Origin: Candidatus Sysuiplasma superficiale
GTDB lineage: Archaea > Thermoplasmatota > Thermoplasmata > Sysuiplasmatales > Sysuiplasmataceae
Assembly: GCA_019720975.1 (NCBI GenBank)
Contig: JAGVSJ010000002.1
Coordinates: 1-64,000 of the forward strand
Reading direction: 5' to 3'
Length of the DNA: 64,000 nt
Made by a program: the position numbers and the translations under genes
The notes under the pieces: generated by a model
What the model saw: only the letters and a program-made list of their open reading frames with translations
Database searches by the model: none
Told to the model about the DNA's origin: nothing
In this document: piece after piece, positions 43,671 through 52,300 of the stretch
How positions within the stretch are numbered: the stretch's first letter is position 1
How the letters are laid out: every line of letters starts with the position of its first letter

Positions 43671-43921
43671 GCGTTGATACGGTGCTCTTCGTTATTGTTG
43701 CCGCTTCCTCTGCACTGCTTTCAGTGATGATGGTTGTCTCAAGGGAAATAGTGCACAGCGCCTTCTACTTTGCAGGCGTTCTGATAGGCATATCGCTGAT
43801 ATTCTTCCTGATGGGGGCATTCTACGTCGGCATCATCCAGATACTGATCTACGTGGGTGCAGTTGTCGTTCTGATACTGTTCGGTATAATGCTGACAAGA
43901 CGCAATATACTTCTCGGATGA
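43667..43921 (+). CDS. nuoJ: complex I subunit J, N-terminal half
   Basis: 84 residues, three helices: the N-terminal half of NuoJ, with the hallmark HSAFYFAGVLIGISLIFFLMGAFYVGIIQILIYVGAVVVLILFGIML including the pi-bulge helix. The gene overlaps nuoI by 4 nt (ATGA). The normal 160-200-residue NuoJ is here encoded as two genes. Confidence 0.88.
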   Translation: MSVDTVLFVIVAASSALLSVMMVVSREIVHSAFYFAGVLIGISLIFFLMGAFYVGIIQILIYVGAVVVLILFGIMLTRRNILLG

Positions 43922-43934
43922 GGGGTGAAGCAAA

Positions 43935-44165
43935 GTGGAAAGATATCAGTTATCCGCGGCAATTCTGTCCTTTCTCCTGCTTGTCGTTCTGACAGTTGCA
44001 TTCTCATCCCAGACATGGGGCTACGTGGGCGAGACAATCGCGGGCACAGCTTCCCTGTCCTTTCAGATGTTCAATCCCGGAGGCTACGGCCTCACCTTCC
44101 TGCTTCTCGCCGTTCTTCTGACATCATCAATGATAGGCGGCGTCTATCTCGCAAAGGAGGAGTGA
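43935..44165 (+). CDS. complex I subunit J, C-terminal half
   Basis: 76 residues with two helices (LSAAILSFLLLVVLTVAFSS and YGLTFLLLAVLLTSSMIGGVYLAKEE). The ending GGVYLAKEE corresponds to the end of standard NuoJ (final helix and -AKE-). GTG 43935 starts 13 nt after the first half. A comparable split is known for FpoJ in Methanosarcina (established knowledge). Confidence 0.8.
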   Translation: MERYQLSAAILSFLLLVVLTVAFSSQTWGYVGETIAGTASLSFQMFNPGGYGLTFLLLAVLLTSSMIGGVYLAKEE

Positions 44166-44167
44166 CA

Positions 44168-44482
44168 GTGATACAGGTAGTGGACGCAGTCTTCCTTTCA
44201 GCAGTGCTCTTTGTGGTGGGTGTTTTCGGTGTCCTTTACAGGAGAAATGCAATAATGATACTTCTGGCAATAGAACTCATGCTCAATGCGGCAAACATAA
44301 ACTTTGTTGCCTTTTCCAACACAGCGCCGACGCAGGCGTCAGCCGCAGACGGCCAGATATTTGCGCTCATATCCATCGCAATTGCCGCGGCTGAGATCGC
44401 CGTTGGTCTGGCCATACTCCTGGTGCTGTGGAAATCAAGGGACACGATCGAGGTAAACGAAGTGGCAGATCTGAGGTGGTAA
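44168..44482 (+). CDS. nuoK: complex I subunit K
   Basis: 104 residues, three helices, the correct length for NuoK. MILLAIELMLNAANINFVAFS is the diagnostic helix with the conserved Glu; AIAAAEIAVGLAILLVLWKS carries the second membrane Glu. The track lists it as part of a longer frame; GTG 44168 with AAGGAGG upstream is the real start. Confidence 0.92.
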   Translation: MIQVVDAVFLSAVLFVVGVFGVLYRRNAIMILLAIELMLNAANINFVAFSNTAPTQASAADGQIFALISIAIAAAEIAVGLAILLVLWKSRDTIEVNEVADLRW

Positions 44483-44486
44483 TCTG
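44475..44486 (+). promoter_or_regulatory. ribosome binding site and apparent CTG start of nuoL
   Basis: GGTGGT, AAT, then CTG (44484). The frame is open only from 44475 (TGA at 44472), and no ATG, GTG or TTG occurs before ATG 44556, yet the intervening codons encode the first helix of NuoL. Confidence 0.6.
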
Positions 44487-46496
44487 GATCCGCTGCTGCC
44501 TTACGCCTCCCTGGTAGCCCTTTCCCCGATTATAGCATTCGGCATCATCGCCCTGATGCCGAGTTCCAGGCCGAGGATTTCTGAATGGATTGCTGTCACA
44601 GGGGTAGGTATATCTGCAGCGCTATCTCTCCTGATACTTCTTATCGAATTCACTGGAAACGGAACAGGAATTTATCCTGTTGCATTTCAGCAGCAGTTTG
44701 AGTACATAACCTTTTCAAAAACTGCGGGCGTCTACCTCGGAATTTATGTCGACTGGCTCACAGTCGTGATGATGGCTGTTGTCTCGTCGGTAAGTTTCCT
44801 GATAGTTCTCTACAGCGTAGGCTACATGCATGAGGAAGGGCGGAGGAGGAAGAGGTACTTCGGAATAATATCGATGTTCGTCGGTGTTATGCTTGGCCTC
44901 GTAATGGCCAACAACCTGCTGGAACTCTACATCTTCTGGGAACTCGTTGGCCTGGGTTCATATCTTCTCATAGGCTTCTGGTACGAGAGGCCGTCGGCGG
45001 CAAAAGCAGCCAAGAAGGCATTCATTGTCACAAGGTTCGGTGACATGTTTCTACTGTTCGGTATCATACTCCTCCTGAACATAGGCAATCACACTGTCCT
45101 CTATTCAGAACTATTCACTCCAGGTTCAGTCACCGCCCTCAAGGGAAGCGGCCTTCTCACGATAGCCACACTCGCCCTCTTCGGAGGTGCGATGGGAAAG
45201 AGCGCCCAGTTCCCACTCCAGGACTGGCTTGTGGATGCGATGGAAGGTCCTACACCTGTTTCAGCGATGATACACGGCGCAACGATGGTGAATGCCGGGG
45301 TATACCTAGTCGCAAGGATGTATCCGCTCTACAGCCACGACCCTGTGAGCTCCCTCTTTGTGGCGTTCATCGGCGGTTTCACCGCTCTGTTTGCCGCCAC
45401 CATGGCCATAGCAACATTTGACATAAAGAGGGTTCTCGCCTTCTCAACCATAAGCCAGCTCGGATACATGTTTCTCGCCCTGGGCGCTGGGGCCTACGTT
45501 CTCTCTGTCGAACCGGCAGGAAGCAGCTCTTCCGTCTACTATTCTCTCGGCTACAGTGCAGGCGTCTTCCATCTGATGAACCAGGCGATATTCAAGGCTC
45601 TCCTTTTCCTGTGCGCCGGCAGCGTGATGCATGCCCTCGGTGGCACACAGGACATGCGTCAGATGGGAGGACTTGGAAGGAAGCTGAGGATAACATCCAC
45701 AACAATGCTCTTCGGCTCCCTCTCGCTTGCGGGCATAGTACCCTTCAGCGGCTTTTTCAGCAAGGACGCTGTGCTTGACGCCGCGCTCGGTGCATCCTCA
45801 TACAATTCAATATTCATACTGCTCTGGCTGTTCGGGCTGGCAGGCGCCTTTTTCACAGGCCTCTATATCTTCCGTCTCTGGTTCTACACCTTTTCCGGGA
45901 AGGCAAGGTACGGAAGCGATGTGCATGTCCACGAGTCACCTCCTGTGATGACAGTTCCTCTCATCATACTTGCAGTACTGACGCTTGTAGTGGGCTTCTC
46001 AGTTCTCGGCGTGGCAGGCTTTGCGCAGGCCGTTCATTTCCCTGTGGTTGCAAAGGCATCGCTTTCCCCTTACACCCAATTCAACGGCGTTTTCGGTATA
46101 TTATACGAACCTGCAACTTATCTTTCGCTGCTTATCGCCTTTCTGGGCATCGGTCTCGCCTATTCCTACTGGGGAAGAGGGAGGACTGCCGAATCTTTTG
46201 TTTCAGGGGCCACGGGCCGGAGGATATACACCCTGCTTGCCGAGCGTTACTATTTCCCACAGATGTATGACTCGATGGGCATAGCCCTGGGCTACTACAT
46301 AGCAAGGGGACTTGACTTCTTTGACAGGAAGGTTGTTGACGGTATAGTCAACGGCATAGGCCGTTTCTTCATGAATTCGGCCGAGAGGATGAAGAAATCG
46401 GAGACCGGTTTCGTTCAGAATTATGCGGATGTCATCATTCTGGGAGTTATTGTGATTGCTGTCATACTCATACTTCTTCCAGTGATGGGGGTGTGA
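44484..46496 (+). CDS. nuoL: complex I subunit L (proton-pumping antiporter-like)
   Basis: 670 residues with the antiporter-like core (SFLIVLYSVGYMHEEGRRRKRYFGIISMFVGVMLGLVMANNLLELYIFWELVGLGSYLLIGFWYERPSAAKAAKKAF) and VDAMEGPTPVSAMIHGATMVNAG with the pump lysine/glutamate region. The long lateral helix and C-terminal helix are present. The track start (ATG 44556) would delete LLPYASLVALSPIIAFGIIAL, the first transmembrane helix, so a CTG start at 44484 is proposed. The 3' end overlaps nuoM. Confidence 0.92.
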   Translation: MDPLLPYASLVALSPIIAFGIIALMPSSRPRISEWIAVTGVGISAALSLLILLIEFTGNGTGIYPVAFQQQFEYITFSKTAGVYLGIYVDWLTVVMMAVVSSVSFLIVLYSVGYMHEEGRRRKRYFGIISMFVGVMLGLVMANNLLELYIFWELVGLGSYLLIGFWYERPSAAKAAKKAFIVTRFGDMFLLFGIILLLNIGNHTVLYSELFTPGSVTALKGSGLLTIATLALFGGAMGKSAQFPLQDWLVDAMEGPTPVSAMIHGATMVNAGVYLVARMYPLYSHDPVSSLFVAFIGGFTALFAATMAIATFDIKRVLAFSTISQLGYMFLALGAGAYVLSVEPAGSSSSVYYSLGYSAGVFHLMNQAIFKALLFLCAGSVMHALGGTQDMRQMGGLGRKLRITSTTMLFGSLSLAGIVPFSGFFSKDAVLDAALGASSYNSIFILLWLFGLAGAFFTGLYIFRLWFYTFSGKARYGSDVHVHESPPVMTVPLIILAVLTLVVGFSVLGVAGFAQAVHFPVVAKASLSPYTQFNGVFGILYEPATYLSLLIAFLGIGLAYSYWGRGRTAESFVSGATGRRIYTLLAERYYFPQMYDSMGIALGYYIARGLDFFDRKVVDGIVNGIGRFFMNSAERMKKSETGFVQNYADVIILGVIVIAVILILLPVMGV

Positions 46497-46498
46497 AG

Positions 46499-48031
46499 AT
46501 GTTTCTAATTTCTCTCATGCTGGCATTCCTGCTTGCGGGCTTTGTAGTACTCATTGCGATGCCCGCAGATCTCAGGAAGAACAGGATTGTTGCGGCATTC
46601 TTCAGCGCAGTACCGCTCATTCTTGGAGTTTACATGCTCTTCTCCTTCAACTACGGGAACCCCGCATATCAGTTCAGCGAACATTATACATGGATAAGCA
46701 CTGCATATTTCAGGATAAGCTATGCCGTCGGAGTCGACGGGATAGCGCTCCCGATGGTCTTTCTCACCGTACTTGTATCATTCCTCGTCGTCCTGTTCTC
46801 CTGGGACGTCGGGCACAGGAGCAATCAGTACTTTTCGATGATACTTCTTGTTGAGGCAGGCGTCCTCGGCGTTTTCACCACTCTTAACTACTTCATCTTC
46901 TACATCTTCTGGGAGCTCGTTCTCGTTCCGATGTACTTCGTTATACTCATATGGGGGTCTGAGAAGAGGGTTTACAGTGCAACCAAATTCTTCATCTACA
47001 CACATGCTTCGAGCCTTGTGATGCTCCTCTCCTTCTTCGCCCTGTATTTCGAATATCACAGCATGTTTCCTGGCAGGCCGTTCACCTTCTCCATAACAAG
47101 GATAGCTCAGGTGTCACCCCTCTTCCCCCACTTCTTCCAGATCATAGTTTTCTTCGGTCTCATGTTTGGTTTCATAGTGAAGATGCCCGTCTTCCCCTTC
47201 CACACATGGCTTCCGGACGCTCATACGGACGCGCCCACGGGCGGCAGCGTGATGCTCGCATCCCTTCTGCTGAAGATGGGCTCATACGGTCTGATACGGA
47301 TAGCAGTTCCAACCCTCCCCTACGGTGCAAAATATTTCGAATACCTCATCGTCGTCCTTGCCGTAATAAGCATACTCTACGGGGCCTGGGTGAGCATGGC
47401 TCAGAAGGACCTGAAGAGGATGATTGCAAATTCATCAATAAGCCACATGGGGCTTGTGCTTCTGGCCATAGCGGCAGCAATCTTCACACTGAACCCGAAG
47501 ACTGGATACATCAATCCGATAGGCATAACCGTTGCAGATTTCCAGATGTTTGCCCATGGGCTCATCACTGCAGTGCTTTTCATGTCAGCAGGTGTCATAC
47601 AGCATCACGCAGGCACAAGGGATATGGACAGACTTGGCGGACTTGCGAGAAGAATGCCCACTCTGGCGACACTCATGATGGGCGGCTTTCTCGCATCGCT
47701 CGGAATGCCCGGAATGGTCGGGTTTGCCGCCGAATTCAGCGTTTTCTATGTCACCTATCTCTCATTCGGTCTCCTGCTCATAATACCCATATTCACCGTT
47801 GTGATAACAGCAGGGTACTACATCTGGTCAATGCAACGCTCCATATTCGGCAAGGATTCGGCTGAGATAGAGATGGGGAATGTTCATGACTCTAACTGGT
47901 ACGAGTCGTTGCCCATGGCCATACTGATTGTCATAATCGTTGCATTCGGCGTCCTGCCGTGGTTCATGTTCAATCCTATCAGCATGTCCGTGATACATTA
48001 CTACTCACTGATGGCAGGTGCACTTAAATGA
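46499..48031 (+). CDS. nuoM: complex I subunit M (antiporter-like)
   Basis: 510 residues, 14-helix antiporter-like subunit. Diagnostic are AVGVDGIALPMVFLTVLVSFLVVLFSWD, YIFWELVLVPMYFVILIWGSEKRVYSATKFFIYT and LPDAHTDAPTGGSVMLASLLLKMGSYGLIR, with the conserved Glu and Lys. It contributes a proton channel. ATG 46499 is preferred (GGGGGTG 5 nt upstream) over GTG 46493. The stop overlaps the start of nuoN by 4 nt. Confidence 0.93.
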   Translation: MFLISLMLAFLLAGFVVLIAMPADLRKNRIVAAFFSAVPLILGVYMLFSFNYGNPAYQFSEHYTWISTAYFRISYAVGVDGIALPMVFLTVLVSFLVVLFSWDVGHRSNQYFSMILLVEAGVLGVFTTLNYFIFYIFWELVLVPMYFVILIWGSEKRVYSATKFFIYTHASSLVMLLSFFALYFEYHSMFPGRPFTFSITRIAQVSPLFPHFFQIIVFFGLMFGFIVKMPVFPFHTWLPDAHTDAPTGGSVMLASLLLKMGSYGLIRIAVPTLPYGAKYFEYLIVVLAVISILYGAWVSMAQKDLKRMIANSSISHMGLVLLAIAAAIFTLNPKTGYINPIGITVADFQMFAHGLITAVLFMSAGVIQHHAGTRDMDRLGGLARRMPTLATLMMGGFLASLGMPGMVGFAAEFSVFYVTYLSFGLLLIIPIFTVVITAGYYIWSMQRSIFGKDSAEIEMGNVHDSNWYESLPMAILIVIIVAFGVLPWFMFNPISMSVIHYYSLMAGALK

Positions 48032-49539
48032 TACAGTTCTTCGCTTCCGGAATGTCACCGCTTATCGTAATGGTTGTCGGCGCACTGATCACTGCAGCCC
48101 TCTCCTTCTATGCAAGCAACAGGACGCTGGCATTTGTCGCGATAGCAACAATGCTGCTCACTTTCCTTCTTCTCTTCATGATACTTCTTGATGTTGTCCC
48201 CAATCCGCAGAACTTTGGCAGCGTGATGACGGAGGATGACTTTGCAGTTGTGTTCCAGCTCATATTCATGTCCGTTGGATTCATCTGCCTTCTGCCTTCG
48301 GCTAGATACATACAGGGGGACAGGAATCAGGGAGAATACTACAGTCTTCTACTCCTCTCAGTTGTCGGCATGATGGTCATATCGGCAGCCTCCGACCTTA
48401 TCACACTCTTTGTGGGCATATCGCTCACAGGACTTGCAAGCGCCTCAATAGCCGCCTTCAGGAAGAAGGATCGCACAGGTATAGAGGCGGCGATGAAATT
48501 CTATATTATAAGCGCGCTTTCGGCAGCGCTTGCGCTCTACGGTATATCGCTGCTCTATGGACTGACGCACACACTGCAGCTGTCTCTCCTGGCATCATCC
48601 CTGCAGTCAATAACTCCTCAAAGTCCTTCCTTTCCCACTGCGATGATAGCTCTGGTGATGATAGTCGCCGGCTTCGGTTTTGAAGTGGCGATCGTCCCCT
48701 TCCACATGTGGGCTCCCGATGTTTACGAAGGGACCCCTACTCCTGTATCGGGCCTGCTCTCCTCGGGTTCAAAGAAGGCAGGTCTGGCGGCACTGTTCAA
48801 GGTGTTCATTGTCGGCCTGATAGCTTTCAGGACAGAATGGGGGCCGGTATTCGGCGTTCTTGCTGTACTCACCATGACAGTCGGAAACGTTGTGGCGCTT
48901 CGGCAGAAGAGCTTCAAGCGGATGCTTGCATATTCGAGCATAGGCCAGGCAGGCTACATGCTGATAGCCTTTCCCGTATTCGCGGCGGCATACGGTGACG
49001 CTGGTATTTATGGTTCGAACCTTCAGGTGTTCTCAATCTCTTCAGGCATATTTCAGATACTCACGCACGCAATCGCAACTGCGGGTGCGTTCATTGTTGT
49101 CGCAATAATGTCCCCCACCGTAACAGGCATTTCTGTTGACGATTTCCGCGGCCTCTTCAGAAGGAACAGAGTTCTCTCCATATCCATGACGATATACCTC
49201 CTCTCCCTGCTCGGTATACCGCTGCTTGCCGGATTCGACAGCAAGCTGCTGATATTCTCGAGTGCCGTCGGTGCCTCCATTATACCAGGGTATTCCTGGG
49301 TCGTTTGGCTTGCAGTTTTCGGCATACTCAACAGTGCGGTCTCCCTGATATACTATGTGAGGGTGATACGAAACATATTCAGTGATACGGATGCCCCTCC
49401 CGTGAAATACAGTGGCGGACCGCTCGCAATGGCCTCTGTCCTGATAGCTGCTGCGCTCATCATTGTCATTGGCGTTTACCCCGGTCCTGTGATTTCGGTG
49501 TGCAACAGTGCAGCCAGGGCACTGATGGCCCTCCTCTGA
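48028..49539 (+). CDS. nuoN: complex I subunit N (antiporter-like)
   Basis: 503 residues. PFHMWAPDVYEGTPTPVSGLLSSGSKKAGLAALFK is the NuoN signature, and KRMLAYSSIGQAGYMLIAF and VDDFRGLFRRNRVLSISMTIYLLSLLGIPLLAGFDSKLLIF confirm it. It is the third antiporter-like pump and the last gene of the operon. No NuoE, F, G or FpoF-like gene follows. Confidence 0.93.
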   Translation: MIQFFASGMSPLIVMVVGALITAALSFYASNRTLAFVAIATMLLTFLLLFMILLDVVPNPQNFGSVMTEDDFAVVFQLIFMSVGFICLLPSARYIQGDRNQGEYYSLLLLSVVGMMVISAASDLITLFVGISLTGLASASIAAFRKKDRTGIEAAMKFYIISALSAALALYGISLLYGLTHTLQLSLLASSLQSITPQSPSFPTAMIALVMIVAGFGFEVAIVPFHMWAPDVYEGTPTPVSGLLSSGSKKAGLAALFKVFIVGLIAFRTEWGPVFGVLAVLTMTVGNVVALRQKSFKRMLAYSSIGQAGYMLIAFPVFAAAYGDAGIYGSNLQVFSISSGIFQILTHAIATAGAFIVVAIMSPTVTGISVDDFRGLFRRNRVLSISMTIYLLSLLGIPLLAGFDSKLLIFSSAVGASIIPGYSWVVWLAVFGILNSAVSLIYYVRVIRNIFSDTDAPPVKYSGGPLAMASVLIAAALIIVIGVYPGPVISVCNSAARALMALL

Positions 49540-49701
49540 CCGGAGCACCCGGAACCTGCTTTCCCTGAGAGAAACAGTCACATCCGGTCAGTCACCAGTC
49601 AGCCCGGCGGGAACGCATCCTACCCTCCCGCTCCGCAAGGCATGGACGGGCGAATAGGTTAAATATGTCAATCTTTTAGGCAATTATTACAAGAGGAATG
49701 G

Positions 49702-50319
49702 TTGCATTTGGCCGATCAGCCGGTAAAGGATAACCAGAAGGCAGACTTTCACTTCATAGTTCATCTGGCGAACACAGATCTGGACGGAAACAAGAAGTCT
49801 GTCGTTGCACTGATGAAGATCAAGGGACTCGGCAAGAGGGTTGCCGAGAGGGTGGCGGTGATGGCGGGAATTGACAGAAACGTCAAGCTAGGCTCCTATC
49901 CCGAATCCAAGTATGCTGAAATCGAGGAAGCAATAAACTCCATCTCAAAGACCTTCCCTGCGTGGATGGTGAACAGACCGTCAGAATTTGAAACCGGTGA
50001 AAGCAGGCATGCCATTGGAACAGATGTGGACATGGCCGTCAGGGAGGACATAAACAGGATGAAGATGATAAGGTCATACAAGGGAATCAGGCATGAAACA
50101 GGCCAGAAGGTCCGTGGACAGCGCACGCGCTCCAACGGCAGGACCGGTCTGACCATGGGTGTCACGAGGGTTGCGGCAGCGGCAGCCCCTGCCGCCGGCG
50201 GTGAAAAGGCAGCCGAGGCTGCGCCTGCAGCTCCAGCGAAACCTGCGGCCGGCGCAAAGCCATCGAAGCCTGCGCCTGCAGCAAAGCCTGCAGCCGGCGC
50301 CAGGGAAAAGGCGAGCTGA
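49702..50319 (+). CDS. rpsM: ribosomal protein uS13
   Basis: 205 residues. The core (HFIVHLANTDLDGNKKSVVALMKIKGLGKRVAERVAVMAGID, SYKGIRHETGQKVRGQRTRSNGRTG) is standard archaeal uS13. The last 45 residues form an Ala/Pro/Lys tail (AAPAAPAKPAAGAKPSK...) not seen in typical uS13. TTAAATAT at 49659-49666 is a TATA box; TTG 49702 follows GAGGAATGG. First gene of the S13-S4-S11-Rpo3 cluster. Confidence 0.93.
   Translation: MHLADQPVKDNQKADFHFIVHLANTDLDGNKKSVVALMKIKGLGKRVAERVAVMAGIDRNVKLGSYPESKYAEIEEAINSISKTFPAWMVNRPSEFETGESRHAIGTDVDMAVREDINRMKMIRSYKGIRHETGQKVRGQRTRSNGRTGLTMGVTRVAAAAAPAAGGEKAAEAAPAAPAKPAAGAKPSKPAPAAKPAAGAREKAS
50236..50301 (+). repeat. imperfect direct repeat in the rpsM tail
   Basis: GCGAAACCTGCGGCCGGCGCA (50236-50256) recurs with three changes as GCAAAGCCTGCAGCCGGCGCC (50281-50301); both encode AKPAAGA. 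The changes are at wobble positions, so the protein repeat is kept. Confidence 0.6.
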
Positions 50320-50335
50320 TTTTTAAGGTGATCAG

Positions 50336-51079
50336 ATGGGTGATCCTAAATTTCCGGTCAGAAAATACGACAGGCCATCGCATCCCTGGGAAGGGGAGCG
50401 GATAAAGCGGGAGAGCAATCTTGTCTTCAAGTACGGTTTGAAGAATAAGAAGGAGCTGTGGAAGGCACAGTCGTTCCTCAGGGAGATCAGGAGGCAGTCC
50501 AGGGCACTTCAGGCCAGAAACAGGCAGGGTGACAGGCAGGCGGAAAAGGAGACCGAACTCCTTCTCAACAAGTGCAGAAGGCTGGGTCTTGTGAAGGAGA
50601 ACGCTGATCTGAACGATTTGCTGCTAATCAACATAGAGGAGGTGCTGTCGAGGAGGCTCCAGACAGTAATACTGAAAAAGGGACTTGCGAGGAGTGTCCA
50701 CCAGGCGCGGCAGTTCATAATACACGGCCACATAAGCATGGGTTCGAGGCGCCTCACTGTCCCGGGCTACATGGTAAGGATTGGAGAGGATGAATCAATC
50801 GCATACACCGGCAACTCGCCTCTTTCAAGTGATATGCACCCGATGCGCCCTGCCCCTGACTTTGTCGGCGTTCTGAAGGAAAAGAGGCCGGAAAGGGATG
50901 AGGGCAGGAATTCAAAATACTCCAGAAGACCGGCCGCTGTTCCGAAGGCTGTCGAGAAGGTTGTGAAGAAGGAGATCAAGAAGGAGGTCGTGCCTATAAA
51001 GGAGGTCGTGGAGGAGGTCGTTGAAAAGGAGGAGCCCCTTCCAGACGTTGATACAAACGGGACGGAGGAGCAGAAATGA
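50336..51079 (+). CDS. rpsD: ribosomal protein uS4
   Basis: 247 residues. The archaeal uS4 core includes [41 protein letters not shown] and the S4 RNA-binding domain ([42 protein letters not shown]). The last 55 residues are Lys/Glu/Val-rich ([23 protein letters not shown]), a charged tail beyond the normal fold. GGTGATCAG directly precedes ATG 50336. Confidence 0.94.
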   Translation: MGDPKFPVRKYDRPSHPWEGERIKRESNLVFKYGLKNKKELWKAQSFLREIRRQSRALQARNRQGDRQAEKETELLLNKCRRLGLVKENADLNDLLLINIEEVLSRRLQTVILKKGLARSVHQARQFIIHGHISMGSRRLTVPGYMVRIGEDESIAYTGNSPLSSDMHPMRPAPDFVGVLKEKRPERDEGRNSKYSRRPAAVPKAVEKVVKKEIKKEVVPIKEVVEEVVEKEEPLPDVDTNGTEEQK

Positions 51080-51456
51080 AGATAGGGATAGCTAATATCT
51101 TTGCGAGTTATAACAACATACTCATAACGGTTACGGACATAACCGGGGCTGAGACACTGGCGAAATGCACCGGCGGAATGGTGGTGAAGGCCGCAAAGGA
51201 CGAATCCTCACCGTACGCAGCAATGCGTGCTGCCGAGAGGGTTGCCGAGCAGATCAAGGAGAAGGGCATCGACACGGTACATGTCAGGGTTAGGGCACCG
51301 GGGGGCAATAAATCGGCATCACCCGGACCGGGGGCACAGGCGGCAATAAGGGCGCTTGCAAGAGCAGGCCTGAAGATCGGAAGGATAGAGGACGTTACCC
51401 CTGTGCCACACGACGGCACGAAGAAGAAGGGCGGAAGAAGGGGCAGAAGGGTCTGA
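51076..51456 (+). CDS. rpsK: ribosomal protein uS11
   Basis: 126 residues, standard archaeal length. [77 protein letters not shown] and the basic end [11 protein letters not shown] are fully typical. It lines the mRNA exit in the small subunit. ATG overlaps the uS4 stop (ATGA). Confidence 0.96.
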   Translation: MKIGIANIFASYNNILITVTDITGAETLAKCTGGMVVKAAKDESSPYAAMRAAERVAEQIKEKGIDTVHVRVRAPGGNKSASPGPGAQAAIRALARAGLKIGRIEDVTPVPHDGTKKKGGRRGRRV

Positions 51457-51469
51457 ACAGGGTGCGCAG

Positions 51470-52300
51470 ATGGATATAGAATTCAGGGACGTCAAGGACA
51501 GCTACATCCGCTTTGTTGTTTCGGAGGCGAATCCGCAGAAGATCAATGCCATCAGGAGGACACTGGTATCCGATGTTCCGAAGATGAGTGTCAACAGCGT
51601 TGAGTTCCATCTCGGTCCCATAATGGGCGAGGACGGAACGGAGTACGAAAGCGTCACGCCTCTTTTTGACGAGATAATTGCACACAGGCTCGGTCTTGTT
51701 CCCCTTCCAACATATCTGGACGAATTCAATTTCAGGAATGAATGCACCTGCAAGGGGGAAGGGTGCCCGAACTGCACAGTAATGTATTCCCTCAACAAGA
51801 AGGGACCGTGCACTGTTTATTCCGGAGATCTTGAGCCGCTGGGGAGCGAAAAGTACAGGGTGAAGGACGAATTCATTCCTATAGTGAAGCTCGGACCGAA
51901 ACAGGCCGTGCTTGTTTACGCCACAGCCGAACTTGGCAGGGGGAAGCAGCACGCGAAGTTCCAGGCGGTGCAGGCTCCGGGCTACAGATATTATCCGTCT
52001 GTAAGATTCAATTATGAAAAACTGGACGTGGAGAAATTCGATACCGGCTGCTGCCCCGAGGGCATACTCGAGAAGAGGGATTCCAGGATAGTTGTCACCG
52101 ATATTGAGAAATGCACCTTGTGCAAGGCATGCGTTGATGCTGCCCCGCGCGGCGCTGTGGAGGTTACGGGAGATGAAACGAAGTTCGTGATGCAGTTTGA
52201 GACAGACGGCTCTCTCACGGCATCACAGGCTCTCATAAAATCCCTCGAGATACTTGAGAAGGGCTCATCGGACCTGCTTGAAAAGCTCAAGGCGCTCTGA
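51470..52300 (+). CDS. rpo3: RNA polymerase subunit Rpo3 (RpoD)
   Basis: 276 residues. The alpha-like dimerisation domain starts SYIRFVVSEANPQKINAIRRTLVSDVPKMSVNSVEFH and has the inserted CTCKGEGCPNCTVMY zinc-type loop. A ferredoxin-like domain follows with CCP and CTLCKAC: the cysteines of one [4Fe-4S] cluster remain, whereas the cysteine expected in VDAAP for a second cluster is alanine. The dimerisation domain resumes at the C-terminus. Its 3' end overlaps the convergent HAD gene by 36 nt. The usual L18e-L13-S9 genes do not follow. Confidence 0.93.
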   Translation: MDIEFRDVKDSYIRFVVSEANPQKINAIRRTLVSDVPKMSVNSVEFHLGPIMGEDGTEYESVTPLFDEIIAHRLGLVPLPTYLDEFNFRNECTCKGEGCPNCTVMYSLNKKGPCTVYSGDLEPLGSEKYRVKDEFIPIVKLGPKQAVLVYATAELGRGKQHAKFQAVQAPGYRYYPSVRFNYEKLDVEKFDTGCCPEGILEKRDSRIVVTDIEKCTLCKACVDAAPRGAVEVTGDETKFVMQFETDGSLTASQALIKSLEILEKGSSDLLEKLKAL

